Positions 39,548-48,627 are shown, counted from the first letter of the stretch. The stretch is DNA of 64,000 nucleotides from Rhodocista pekingensis (GCF_042665545.1 NZ_JBHTCM010000004.1:1-64000); one strand, 5' to 3'. Made by a program: numbers and translations. The notes: generated by a model not told the origin, from the letters alone.

Positions 39548-40497
39548 GGGATCACGAAGTCCATGCTGCGGCCGGCGGACAGATGCACGGTGCCGCCGGG
39601 GCCGGGATCGAACATCTCGCCGTCGATGACGAAGGGCGACCGGATGCCCAGCGTCAGCTTCTCCGCCACACCGCTGCGGTAGCCGTCGGCCAGCATGAAG
39701 GGCTGGGGGCGGCCGCGCATCAGCGGCAGCACCGCCCGGTGCAGCGACTCCGGATGGGCGGAGATGTCCAGATAGCGGATCGGTTCCCGCCCCTCGCCCC
39801 AGAAGGGCCAGATCCCCAGCACCAGCCGGTGCAGCGTCGTCGCCAGGAAGAGGAAGCGGTTCGCGTCCGGCCCGTTCGAGCCGTCCACGACGACGTTCAT
39901 CGGCTCCCCGTCCAGCCAGCCGTCCTTGCCGCGCAGGGCCCGCGCCAGGGCGCCGGCGATGGTCAGCGCCACCGCCGGCCCCTGGTACAGGCCGCGGGCA
40001 TGCACCTTCTCCTGCGCCAGCGCCGTGCCGCGGGTGAAGGCGGCGGTGCCCATGAACATGCCGCGCACCGGCGGCCGCGAGCCGTCGGCCCAGGTCGCCT
40101 CCAGGATCGGGCGGCGCTGGATATGGCTGCCCAGGTAGCCGCGCCGCGCCTCCTCCACCAGCCGGCAGAAGGCGCGGGTGCCGTGGCCGGTGGTGCCGAC
40201 GTCGGCGGCGATCAGGTTGGTCTTGCCCGAGGCCAGGATGGACAGCATGGGCTGCTGGTCGCCATAGGCCTCGGGCAGGGCGGTCAGGACCTCCCGCACC
40301 GTGCCGTCGCCGCCGTCCACGACGATGATGCCGACCTCGTTCCGGGCGAAGTCGGCCAGCACCTCCGTCAGCTCGGCCGGGGTGGCGGGCTCGGCATAGA
40401 ACAGGCCCAGCATCTCCGCCGCCCGGCCGGCCACGTCGCCGTGGCTGGAGCGGTTGCGCTGACTCCTCGGATTGCGGATCAGGCCCAGGCGGATCAT
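39544..40497 (-). CDS. Lipid kinase, ceramide-kinase (CpgB) homologue
   Basis: The 317-residue protein has the diacylglycerol-kinase catalytic motif GGDGT at residues 62-66 and an SGKTNLIAADV segment near 88, in the order typical of LCB5/DAGK-type lipid kinases. In Caulobacter the kinase CpgB phosphorylates ceramide as part of anionic sphingolipid synthesis. Its place between a CDP-alcohol transferase gene and a nucleotidyltransferase-like gene matches that locus. Start at 40497 overlaps the upstream stop by 4 nt. A long open frame upstream of this start is not coding. Confidence 0.78.
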   Translation of the reverse strand: MIRLGLIRNPRSQRNRSSHGDVAGRAAEMLGLFYAEPATPAELTEVLADFARNEVGIIVVDGGDGTVREVLTALPEAYGDQQPMLSILASGKTNLIAADVGTTGHGTRAFCRLVEEARRGYLGSHIQRRPILEATWADGSRPPVRGMFMGTAAFTRGTALAQEKVHARGLYQGPAVALTIAGALARALRGKDGWLDGEPMNVVVDGSNGPDANRFLFLATTLHRLVLGIWPFWGEGREPIRYLDISAHPESLHRAVLPLMRGRPQPFMLADGYRSGVAEKLTLGIRSPFVIDGEMFDPGPGGTVHLSAGRSMDFVIP

Positions 40498-41744
40498 GGG
40501 GCCAGCCAGGACCGCACCGGACCGTGCCGCTTGGCCTCGAAGGCCTGGAGGATCTGCGCCGTGTGGACCAGGAAGCTCGCCGCCGTCCAGATGGTCACGG
40601 CCAGCATGCCCAGGTCCGGGCGGCCGAAGAGGGTGAAGGCCGTCAGCAGCAGCAGGTTCGGGTTGCGCCGCGCCGTGACCAGCCGGAACTGGCTGTCGAA
40701 GCGGCGCCAGATGTGGATCTCGATCTTGAACAGGGCGAGGAACAGACCCTCCTGGAGGCGCTGCGCGACGTAGCCGCCGACGACGATGGCCAGCACCAGC
40801 GCCTCGTTCCCCAGCGGCATGCCCGCGGCCCCCAGGCCGACGACCCAGGCCCACCACCAGAAGGGCGGATGCACGAGGTCGATACCGTGGTCGAAGACGT
40901 TGCCCCACTTCGACGAGGTGAGCGTCACCCGCGCCAGCTTGCCGTCCACCGTGTCGAGGAAGGTCATCCCCCAGGCGAACAGCAGGCCGATCACGAACCA
41001 GCCCATCCAGAACGAGATGAACGCCAGCACCACCAGCGCGGCCGACGCGGTCGTCACCTGGTTCGGCGTCACCGCGTTCAGGGCGCACCACTTGGTGGCG
41101 GCCTGGGCCGGGCGCGGCCAGACATACTTGGTCACCAGATCGGTGACGCCCTTGTAGGAGCCGTCGAAGGTCCGCCGCTCGATGGCAGGGACCGTCCCCG
41201 GCGTCAGCCGCAGCAGGAAGGGCGGCTCCTTCTTGCGCAGGGCATTATTGTAGTCGGAGGACAGCTCTCCCGGCCGGACGGTGCGCAGGGCCGGGAACTG
41301 ACCGTCCGGCAGCGCCTGCCCCGAGAGAAGGACTAAAGCCACGGCCGGGGCGTTATCCGCATCGACATGGGCGGCCACCGCCTCGCCCGAGGCCGGATCG
41401 AGCAGCAGCGTGCCGGGCGCGCGGACGAGATCGCGCACCAGCACCTCGTCGAAGACGAAGTCGGCGCGCAGCAGGATCTGCGGGGCCGTTCCCGGATCGG
41501 GTGCCTCCGACCAGGAGCGCACGGCGGTCACGCCGGCCCGCACGAGCTGGCGGCGGAGGCGCTCGACGGAGGACATGCCCCAGATGTCGGCCGGGCTGTC
41601 GCCGATGATCGCTGCCTGCGGCAGGGCCGGGACGGTCCGGTTCTCGATGGCCTGGCTCTCCCCAGGCGAGGCATCGGGAGTGTCCGCAGCGGAGGTCGCA
41701 GCGCCGGGCGTCACAGTGTCGTTCAGGGAATCAGTCATTGTCAT
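40494..41744 (-). CDS. CDP-alcohol phosphatidyltransferase with N-terminal nucleotidyltransferase-like domain
   Basis: The 416-residue membrane protein has the complete family signature D-x2-DG-x2-AR-x8-G-x3-D-x3-D in DTVDGKLAR...GNVFDHGID (about residues 255-277), with about six helices. Residues 45-190 form a soluble region (DIWGMSSVERLRRQLVRAG, ILLRADFVFDEVLVRDL) recalling a degenerate NTP-transferase, as in bifunctional inositol-phosphate cytidylyl/phosphotransferases. It heads the minus-strand arm. It may attach the anionic headgroup to ceramide phosphate. ATG 41744 is used; 41738 is also possible. Confidence 0.82.
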   Translation of the reverse strand: MTMTDSLNDTVTPGAATSAADTPDASPGESQAIENRTVPALPQAAIIGDSPADIWGMSSVERLRRQLVRAGVTAVRSWSEAPDPGTAPQILLRADFVFDEVLVRDLVRAPGTLLLDPASGEAVAAHVDADNAPAVALVLLSGQALPDGQFPALRTVRPGELSSDYNNALRKKEPPFLLRLTPGTVPAIERRTFDGSYKGVTDLVTKYVWPRPAQAATKWCALNAVTPNQVTTASAALVVLAFISFWMGWFVIGLLFAWGMTFLDTVDGKLARVTLTSSKWGNVFDHGIDLVHPPFWWWAWVVGLGAAGMPLGNEALVLAIVVGGYVAQRLQEGLFLALFKIEIHIWRRFDSQFRLVTARRNPNLLLLTAFTLFGRPDLGMLAVTIWTAASFLVHTAQILQAFEAKRHGPVRSWLAP

Positions 41745-41865
41745 CAATGCTTCTTAACGCAATGTTTCGGGTTAGATAGCTGTTCGGGCGGGCGCTGCCT
41801 ACGCACCGACTGGCCGCAACGCCTGATTTGGCGGTGATGTGACGGATTTCTTCAGCGGGTGTTGC

Positions 41866-42837
41866 ATGTTTGCCCTTCGTTTCGCGCATTTCACCGACCC
41901 GCATCTGCCGCTGCCGCCGGACGGCCCGGGCTGGACGGAACTGATGTCCAAGCGCCTGTTCGGCTATCTGTCCTGGCGCCGCCGCCGGCACCGCATCCAC
42001 CGGCCGGAGGTGCTGGCCGCCCTGCTGGCCGATATCCGGGCGCAGGGTCCCGACCACCTCGTCTGCACGGGGGATCTTGCGAACATCTCCCTGCCGGAGG
42101 AGTTCGAGCGGGCCCGGGTCTGGCTGGAGGCCACCGCGGCCCCGCAGGACCTGACGCTCGTCCCCGGCAATCACGATGCCCTGGTGCCCGTTCCCTGGGC
42201 GCGGGGCCTGGGGCTGTGGGAGCCGTGGATGCGAGGCGATCCCGGCACCGAACCGGAGGGCGCCCCCGGGGAGGGGGGGCTGTTCCCCTCGCTGCGGGTG
42301 CGTGGCGCCGTCGCCTTCATCGGTCTCAGCTCGGCCGTGCCGACCGCGCCCCTGCTGGCCACCGGCCGCGTCGGCCACCCTCAGCTCCGGCGCCTGGAGG
42401 CGCTGCTGCGGGATCAGGGTGCTGCCGGGCGCTACCGTGTCGTGCTGCTGCATCATCCGCTGGCCGACGGGACCGTCCGCGCCCGCAAGGCCCTGACCGA
42501 CCGGGCCGCCGTGCGCGCCGTGCTGGCCCGCGCCGGGGCCGAACTGGTGCTGCACGGGCATGCCCACTGCGCCCGCTTCGCGGCGTTGCCGGGACCGCTC
42601 GGCCCGATCCCGTCGCTGACGGCACCCAGCGCGTCCGCCGTCGCCCATGGCCGCTACGATGCGGCGCGCTGGTCCCTGGTCGCGGTCCGGCGCACGCCCG
42701 ACGGCTGGCGCACCGCGGTCACGGTGCGCGGCTGGGAGGCGTCGGCGGGAGCCTTCGGGACCCTGGGCCATTACGACCTGCTGATGCCCGCGCAGACGGG
42801 CGCGAAGGAGGAGGGGGTGGCCGAGCGGGCCGCCTGA
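41866..42837 (+). CDS. Calcineurin-like metallophosphoesterase
   Basis: The 323-residue product has the metallophosphoesterase motifs in order: FTDPHL (D-x-H) near residue 9, CTGDLAN (GD) near 69, LVPGNHDA (GNHD) near 104, HHPL near 205 and LHGHAH (GHxH) near 238. Related enzymes include LpxH and cyclic-nucleotide phosphodiesterases; the substrate is unknown, and a lipid phosphate is possible given the context. ATG 41866 is preferred over GTG 41839 because the fold begins at once after it. It is divergent from the CDP-alcohol transferase gene. Confidence 0.82.
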   Translation: MFALRFAHFTDPHLPLPPDGPGWTELMSKRLFGYLSWRRRRHRIHRPEVLAALLADIRAQGPDHLVCTGDLANISLPEEFERARVWLEATAAPQDLTLVPGNHDALVPVPWARGLGLWEPWMRGDPGTEPEGAPGEGGLFPSLRVRGAVAFIGLSSAVPTAPLLATGRVGHPQLRRLEALLRDQGAAGRYRVVLLHHPLADGTVRARKALTDRAAVRAVLARAGAELVLHGHAHCARFAALPGPLGPIPSLTAPSASAVAHGRYDAARWSLVAVRRTPDGWRTAVTVRGWEASAGAFGTLGHYDLLMPAQTGAKEEGVAERAA

Positions 42838-42978
42838 GAACAACAGCGGGTCCCGGACGGGCAGGACCGGTGACGGCTGCCCAGTGACGGTTTGCGCCCG
42901 CGGCGATCCATCACTAGAGTACGCGCCCATCGCCGAGGCGCTGTGCCCGCCGTCACTCCGCCGTGCAGGGATTCCCAG

Positions 42979-43443
42979 ATGTCCGCCGTTCCCACCGCGA
43001 CCATGACGAAGTTCGGCTATCCGCGCACGCTGGTGGCGGAGACACCGCACTGGGCGGTGCTGGTCCGTCCGAAGCAGCCGACGCTGGGATCGCTGGTCGT
43101 GGCCGCCCGGCAGCCGGCCAGCGCGTTCGGTCAGCTCGGCGTGGACGCCTTCGCCGGCTTGCAGCCGGTGGTGGCCCGGGTGGAGGCGGTGCTGCGCGAC
43201 GTCGTGGGATACGAGCGCATCAACCACCTGATGCTGATGATGGTGGACCCCGACGTGCATTTCCATGTCATTCCCCGCTATGACGGCACGCGGGAGTTCG
43301 AAGGGGTGACGTTCCCCGATCCCGGCTGGCCGGGACCGCCCGCCCTGGGCGATGCGGTCGATCCCGATCCGGCCGTGCTGGACCGGCTGGTCGCCCGGCT
43401 GCGCGCCGCCTGGGATGCCCGGGCGACGGGAACCGGCGCGTGA
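42979..43443 (+). CDS. HIT-family protein
   Basis: The 154-residue product has the histidine-triad-like site VHFHVIPRYDG near residue 95. HIT proteins hydrolyse or transfer nucleotidyl groups on nucleoside phosphates. It is the first of six closely packed genes running to the ceramide-synthase-associated nucleotidyltransferase, and it overlaps the LptF-like gene in GTGA. A link to CDP-activated headgroups is a reasonable guess, not shown. Confidence 0.8.
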   Translation: MSAVPTATMTKFGYPRTLVAETPHWAVLVRPKQPTLGSLVVAARQPASAFGQLGVDAFAGLQPVVARVEAVLRDVVGYERINHLMLMMVDPDVHFHVIPRYDGTREFEGVTFPDPGWPGPPALGDAVDPDPAVLDRLVARLRAAWDARATGTGA

Positions 43444-44684
43444 CCGAGGTCGCCAACAGCGCCGCGGGAATGGACCGGACCCGGATTCCCTTCGGAACCC
43501 GGCTGATCGACCGCTACATCCTGACCGAGACGGCGAAGCCGCTGGCCCTGTCGCTGGTCGTCGTCATGCTGGCCCTGTTGCTGGAGCGCATCCTGCGCCT
43601 GTTCGACCTGCTGGCGAACCATGGCGGGCCGTTCCAGCTCGTCCTGCGCATGGCGGCCAATCTGGTGCCGCACTATCTCGGCCTCGCGCTGCCGGCCGCC
43701 TTCTTCATCAGCATGTTCGTCGTCGTCGCCAGATTCGGGGACGAGAATGAGCTGGACGCGCTCCAGTCCAGCGGCCTGTCCGTGCCGCGGATCACCCGGC
43801 CCTTCCTCTGGCTGGGGACCGGGCTGATGGTGTTCAGCGTGCTCCTGTTCGGCTTCATCCAGCCCTACAGCCGCTACGCCTATCAGGCGATCCACTACGC
43901 CGTCGTCAACGCCGCCTGGGACGCGACCGTGCCCCAGTCCGCCTTCGTCGATGCGGGGCAGGGGGTGACGATCACGGCCGACATGGTCGATCCCACCGGC
44001 CGCAACCTGGAGCGGGTCTTCGTGCAGCAGCTCCGCGACGGGGAGGAATGGGTGACGACGGCCGAATCCGGCCGGCTGGGCGTCAGCGACGACCGCAAGC
44101 GCATTCTCCTGACGCTCGACAACGGGGTCCAGGTGCGGACCCGGCCGGACGCCACCGTCGAGGTCGTGCGCTTCGGCCGGCTGACGCTGGACCGCGAATT
44201 CACGCTGGAGGCGCCGCCCTTCCGCCCGCGCGGCGGCAGCGAGCGCGAGCTGACCCTGCTGGAGCTGTGGCAGGAGATGCACCAGCCCATCACCCTGGTC
44301 CCGCGCGCCACGCTGGAGGCGGAATTCCATGCTCGGCTCGTCCGCGCGGTATCGCTGCCGCTGATGCCGCTGCTGGCGCTGCCGATGGGCATGGCGGCGA
44401 AACGGGCGCGGCGCGGGCTGGGCATCGCCCTGGCCGCGGCGATCCTCGTCCTCTACCACCATTCCATCCAGATGGGCGAAAGCCTGGCCGATATCGGGCG
44501 CGTGCCTGCCGCCCTGGGGATCTGGGTGCCGTTCGTGGTCTTCGCGCTGCTGTGCGGCTGGCTGTTCTACCGCACCCAGGACCGGCCGGGCGAGAACCCG
44601 TTCGCGCATGCCTTCGACCGCCTGGATGCCGTGCTGCACGGCGTCATCCGGCTGCTGCCCCGTCGCCGCAAGGAGCGGCCATGA
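43440..44684 (+). CDS. LptF/YjgP-like permease of the sphingolipid island
   Basis: The 414-residue product has the LptF/LptG (YjgP/YjgQ) plan: membrane helices at about residues 35-60, 70-95 and 110-135, a periplasmic beta-jellyroll domain (about 150-285), and three more helices to the end. IDRYILTETAKPLALSL and ARFGDENELDALQSSGLS are family signatures. LptFG normally extract LPS with the LptB ATPase. No lptB, lptA or lptC is here, and the pair sits among ceramide genes. Dedicated sphingolipid extraction is therefore inferred. GTG 43440 is coupled to the HIT gene. Confidence 0.8.
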   Translation: MTEVANSAAGMDRTRIPFGTRLIDRYILTETAKPLALSLVVVMLALLLERILRLFDLLANHGGPFQLVLRMAANLVPHYLGLALPAAFFISMFVVVARFGDENELDALQSSGLSVPRITRPFLWLGTGLMVFSVLLFGFIQPYSRYAYQAIHYAVVNAAWDATVPQSAFVDAGQGVTITADMVDPTGRNLERVFVQQLRDGEEWVTTAESGRLGVSDDRKRILLTLDNGVQVRTRPDATVEVVRFGRLTLDREFTLEAPPFRPRGGSERELTLLELWQEMHQPITLVPRATLEAEFHARLVRAVSLPLMPLLALPMGMAAKRARRGLGIALAAAILVLYHHSIQMGESLADIGRVPAALGIWVPFVVFALLCGWLFYRTQDRPGENPFAHAFDRLDAVLHGVIRLLPRRRKERP

Positions 44685-45760
44685 CCGGAACCCTCGCCCG
44701 CTATCTGTCGCGCCAGTTCCTGGTGCGCAGCCTCGCCGTGCTGGTGGCGCTGACGGCGCTGCTCCAGCTCCTGGACCTGCTGGACGCCGCCAGCCGCGTG
44801 CTGGAGCGGGGGGGCGCTCTGGGGGATCTCGGCACCTATGCCCTGCTGCGGCTGCCCTCCATCGTCGAGCGGCTGGTGCCGCTGGCGGTGCTGGTCGGCT
44901 CGCTGACGACGCTCTACGGGCTGGTCCAGAACAACGAGATCGTCGCCATGCGGTCGGCCGGGCTGACGCCCTACCAGTTGCTGGCGACGCTGATGCCGGC
45001 GGCCGTCGCCATCGCGGTCTTCCATCTGATCCTCTCCGATCAGATCGCGCCGCGGGCGGAACGCGCCTTCCTCACCTGGTGGGCGGAGACGGAACCGCCG
45101 ACGGACGACGACCTCCCCCTGGCGGAGAAGAAGCTCTGGCTGCGGGTCGGGAACACCATCGTCGCCGCCGAACGGGTGCTTGAGCGCGGCGCCCGGCTGG
45201 AGCAGGTCAGCCTCTATCCCCGCGACGACCAGGGCCGCGTGACGGAGCGGATCCGGGCTGCGGCGGCCATCTACGGTGAGGGGAACTGGACCCTGCTGGA
45301 CGGCACCCGGCTCGACCTGACCCGGGGCGATTTCAAAGCCGAGCCGTTCGTGCGGGCGCCCTGGCCGGTGCGGCTGCATCCCGCCAACGTGGTCGAGGTG
45401 TTGCAGCCGACGGAGAACATCCCGCTGCTGCGTCTGCGCAGCATCCTGCGCGGCGACTGGGCCGGACGGCAGAGTCCGGCTTATTACGAGACGCGCCTGC
45501 ACGAAACCTATGCCGGGCCGCTCGCCACCCTGATCATGGTGCTGCTGGCGGCGCCGGTGGCGCACGGCATGCGCCGCAGCGGAGCCGTGGGCGGCAGCAT
45601 GGCCCTGGGGATCGGCATCGGGCTGACCTACCTGCTGGCGGACGGCATGCTGGCGGCGCTGGGGGAGGCGGGTGCCATGCCGGCCGTCATCGCCGCCTGG
45701 GCGCCGACGGTCTTCTTCGCCGCGGTGGGCGGTGCCATCCTGGTGCATGTGGAGGGGTAG
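44681..45760 (+). CDS. LptG/YjgQ-like permease of the sphingolipid island
   Basis: The 359-residue partner starts LARYLSRQFLVRSLAVL, has six helices split by a periplasmic jellyroll (about residues 130-255), and contains NNEIVAMRSAGLTPYQLL near 86, the LptG signature. It overlaps the LptF-like gene by 4 nt. Whether this pair replaces or duplicates the housekeeping lptFG cannot be settled from the window, but the operon context argues for a second, specialised pair. Confidence 0.8.
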   Translation: MTGTLARYLSRQFLVRSLAVLVALTALLQLLDLLDAASRVLERGGALGDLGTYALLRLPSIVERLVPLAVLVGSLTTLYGLVQNNEIVAMRSAGLTPYQLLATLMPAAVAIAVFHLILSDQIAPRAERAFLTWWAETEPPTDDDLPLAEKKLWLRVGNTIVAAERVLERGARLEQVSLYPRDDQGRVTERIRAAAAIYGEGNWTLLDGTRLDLTRGDFKAEPFVRAPWPVRLHPANVVEVLQPTENIPLLRLRSILRGDWAGRQSPAYYETRLHETYAGPLATLIMVLLAAPVAHGMRRSGAVGGSMALGIGIGLTYLLADGMLAALGEAGAMPAVIAAWAPTVFFAAVGGAILVHVEG

Positions 45761-45878
45761 GCACGCATCCGGGCAGCAGGGCGTCTTTCCACGGCCCTGG
45801 TGTGACGGCGGTCGCTTGATGCCGCCCACCGGCGGTCCTACCTTCCCGGCGGCTCGGTGGAGGAACAGGAGATCGCGC

Positions 45879-46667
45879 ATGTGGGGCGAAGCCTGGCGGG
45901 GACGGAGCTACGATCTCGGGCGCATGACTCTGCGGGATCTCGCGGTCGCCTACTGGACCTATCCGGCGATCCAGGTCTACACGGCCCTGGCGCTGGTCAG
46001 CGCCGGGATGGCCCTCGCCTGGGCCGGCGACTGGGCCGCCCTCGTGCTGACCGTGCTGGTGGCGTCCGCCGTCTATCCGCTGGCGTGGTACGCGATCCAC
46101 CGCTTCATCCTGCACGGCCGCTGGCTCTACCGGATGCCGTGGACGGCGGCGCTCTGGAAGCGCATCCATTTCGACCATCATCAGGACCCGCACCGGCTGG
46201 AGGTGCTGTTCGGCAGTCTCGCCAACACGCTGCCCACCATCGCCCTGGTGACGCTGCCGGTCGGCTGGGCCATCGACGGTCGGGCCGGGGCGGCGGCGGC
46301 GCTGGCGACAGGGCTGGTCACCACCTGCGTCTACGAGTTCTTCCACTGCATCCAGCATCTGAACTACAAACCCCGCTGGGCCTGGGTGGCGCGGATCAAG
46401 CAGCTCCATCTGGCCCACCACTTTCATGATGAAGACGGGAATTACGGCATCGTGAGCTTCCTGCCCGACAGGCTGTTCGGCACCTACTATGCGGAGGCGC
46501 GGCAACGGCCGCGGTCGCGGCACGTCTTCAACCTGGGCTACGACCTGGAGGAGGCGAGGCGCTATCCCTGGGTCATGGAGCTGACCGGCGCACCGCCGCG
46601 GGACCGGCCGGACGGGGCGGGGCGGCGCGGCGGCGAGACGCCGGCGGACACGAAGGTGGCGCCGTGA
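45879..46667 (+). CDS. Fatty-acid/sphingoid hydroxylase (sterol-desaturase family)
   Basis: The 262-residue membrane protein has the histidine boxes of the di-iron hydroxylase superfamily: HRFILH (HxxxxH), HFDHH (HxxHH), a FFHCIQH segment and HLAHHFH, with two pairs of helices. Relatives hydroxylate fatty acyl chains of sphingolipids. It is coupled to the ceramide-synthase-like gene downstream (4-nt overlap), so hydroxylation of ceramide or its acyl chain is likely. ATG 45879 follows GGAGGAAC. Confidence 0.82.
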   Translation: MWGEAWRGRSYDLGRMTLRDLAVAYWTYPAIQVYTALALVSAGMALAWAGDWAALVLTVLVASAVYPLAWYAIHRFILHGRWLYRMPWTAALWKRIHFDHHQDPHRLEVLFGSLANTLPTIALVTLPVGWAIDGRAGAAAALATGLVTTCVYEFFHCIQHLNYKPRWAWVARIKQLHLAHHFHDEDGNYGIVSFLPDRLFGTYYAEARQRPRSRHVFNLGYDLEEARRYPWVMELTGAPPRDRPDGAGRRGGETPADTKVAP

Positions 46668-47827
46668 GCGCGGCCGAACTGCTGGAGCCCGCCGGGGCGG
46701 GGGTGGAGATCGTGCCGGTGACGACGCCGGCGGAGATGGACCGCTTCATCCGCCTGCCGTACCGGCTGCACGCGAACCATGCCAACTGGGTGCCGCCGCT
46801 GCTGCTGGAACGGCGGGAGACGCTGGACCGCAAGAAGAACCCGTTCTTCCAGTACGCCGAGGTCGCCTTCTTCCTGGCCGTGCGCGACGGGCGGGATGTC
46901 GGCCGCATCAGCGCGCAGGTGGACCGTCAGCGCCTGTCGCTGCGGCCGGACGGGGTCGGCCATTTCGGCCTGATCGACGGGGAGGACGACCCGGCCATCT
47001 TCGCCGCGCTGACCGCCGCCGCCGAGGACTGGCTGCGCCGGCACGGCATGACCCATGTCATGGGCCCCTTCGACCTGTCCATCAACGAGCAGATGGGCCT
47101 GCTGGTCGATGGCTTCGACACGCCGCCCATGCTGCTGATGGCGCACGACTTCCCTTATGTCGCTCCGCGGCTGGAAGCGCTGGGCTACGGCAAGGAGAAG
47201 GACGTCTACGCCTATTATTACGATATCCGCGACGAGTTCCCGAAGGCCGTCCGCCGTATGCTGGACCGGCCGCTGCCGCCCGGCACCGTGCTGCGCCCCG
47301 TGGACATGTCCCGCTTCCTGGAAGAGATCCGGTCGCTGACGGAGATCTTCAACGAGGCCTGGTTCGACAACTGGGGTTTCGCCCCCCTGACCCCCACGGA
47401 CACCGACTATCTCGCCAGTTCGATCCGCCCGCTGATCGAGAAGGACCTCGTCTGGTTCATCGAGATCGGGGGAGAGCCCGCGGCCTTCATCGTCGTTCTG
47501 CCCAATCTGAACGAGGCCATCACGGACCTGGACGGGAAGCTGCTGCCCTTCGGCTGGGCCAAGCTGCTGTGGCGGCTGAAGGTGCGCGGCCTGAAGACGG
47601 CCCGGGTGCCGTTGATGGGCGTCAAGCGCAAGTTCGCCAAGGGACTCTCGGGCGGCCAGTTCTCCTGGCTGCTGATCGACGCCTGCCGCAGATCCTGCCT
47701 GAAGCGCGGCATCCAGGCCTTCGAGCTGGGCTGGATTCTGGAGGAGAACGGCGCCATGCGGCGGATGCTGGAGAACATCAACGCCCGCATCTACAAGACC
47801 TACCGCATCTACGGGAAGCCGCTGTGA
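46664..47827 (+). CDS. GNAT-like acyltransferase, bacterial ceramide synthase (bCerS) homologue
   Basis: The 387-residue product belongs to the GNAT-like family typified by IRLPYRLHANHANWVPPLLLER near the start, FDLSINEQMGLLVDGFDTPP near 145, and WILEENGAMRRMLENINARIYKTYRIY at the end. The last pattern is common to N-acyltransferases that transfer long acyl chains. Caulobacter bCerS, which N-acylates the sphingoid base, is a GNAT-family enzyme in the same island type. Position between the hydroxylase and nucleotidyltransferase supports this. GTG start, coupled on both sides. Orthology is by context and memory, not alignment. Confidence 0.78.
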   Translation: MSAAELLEPAGAGVEIVPVTTPAEMDRFIRLPYRLHANHANWVPPLLLERRETLDRKKNPFFQYAEVAFFLAVRDGRDVGRISAQVDRQRLSLRPDGVGHFGLIDGEDDPAIFAALTAAAEDWLRRHGMTHVMGPFDLSINEQMGLLVDGFDTPPMLLMAHDFPYVAPRLEALGYGKEKDVYAYYYDIRDEFPKAVRRMLDRPLPPGTVLRPVDMSRFLEEIRSLTEIFNEAWFDNWGFAPLTPTDTDYLASSIRPLIEKDLVWFIEIGGEPAAFIVVLPNLNEAITDLDGKLLPFGWAKLLWRLKVRGLKTARVPLMGVKRKFAKGLSGGQFSWLLIDACRRSCLKRGIQAFELGWILEENGAMRRMLENINARIYKTYRIYGKPL

Positions 47828-48627
47828 GCGATGCTGCGACACTGCCGGCCGCCGGTCGGGTGACGGCCCTGGTGCTTGCCGGCTCCCGCGGGCCGGGCGA
47901 TCCGGTGGCGCTGGCCGCCGGCGTCAGCCACAAGGCGATGGCCCCGGTGGCGGGCGTGCCGATGCTGGTCCGCGTCGTCCGCACGCTGCTGGCGGTGCCC
48001 TTCGTCGGGCGCATCGCCGTGGCGATCGAGGATGCCGGGGTCGTGCGGGCGGAGCCGGAACTGGCCGCCCTGGCGGACAGCGGTCGGCTGGAGGTGCTGG
48101 GGACGGCCCCGTCGCCCGCCCGCACGGTGGGAGAGGCGCTGGAGCACCTGGGCACCCCGCTGCTGGTGACGACGGGCGACCATCCGCTGCTGCGCCCGGA
48201 CTGGGTCGCGCATTTCTGGACGCACCTGCCGGCCGACGCGGACGTTGCCGTCGGGCTCGCCCGCTCGGAGACGGTGCTGGCCGCCGTGCCGGAGACGCAG
48301 CGGACCTGGATCCGCTTCTCCGATGCGGCCTATTCCGGCTGCAACCTGTTCGCCTTCCGCACCCCGGCCTCGGCCCGGGTGGCCGATCTGTGGCGGACGG
48401 TGGAGGCCGAGCGCAAGAACCCGCTGAAGCTGATCGGCCTGCTCGGCCCCGTCGCCGTCGCCCGCTTCGCCCTGGGCCGTCTGTCCTCGGCGGAGGCGCT
48501 GGCCCGGCTGGAGAAACTCTCCGGCGTGCGCGGTGCCTTCGTCGAGATGCCCTGGGGTGAGGCGGCGGTGGATGTGGACAAGGCCGCCGACCTTGTCCTG
48601 GCCGAGCGGCTGCTGCGCGCGGCCTAA
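47824..48627 (+). CDS. MobA-like nucleotidyltransferase of the ceramide operon
   Basis: The 267-residue product has an NTP-transferase fold: ALVLAGSRGPGDPVALAAGVSHKAMAPVAGVPM near residue 15 and TTGDHPLLRPD near 118, where the D of GDHP matches the metal-binding acid. This type activates sugars or small acids as nucleotide diphosphates. As last gene of the ceramide-synthase operon it may make the CDP- or NDP-activated headgroup used by the CDP-alcohol transferase of the opposite arm. The substrate is unknown. GTG start overlaps the upstream gene by 4 nt. Confidence 0.75.
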   Translation: MSDAATLPAAGRVTALVLAGSRGPGDPVALAAGVSHKAMAPVAGVPMLVRVVRTLLAVPFVGRIAVAIEDAGVVRAEPELAALADSGRLEVLGTAPSPARTVGEALEHLGTPLLVTTGDHPLLRPDWVAHFWTHLPADADVAVGLARSETVLAAVPETQRTWIRFSDAAYSGCNLFAFRTPASARVADLWRTVEAERKNPLKLIGLLGPVAVARFALGRLSSAEALARLEKLSGVRGAFVEMPWGEAAVDVDKAADLVLAERLLRAA

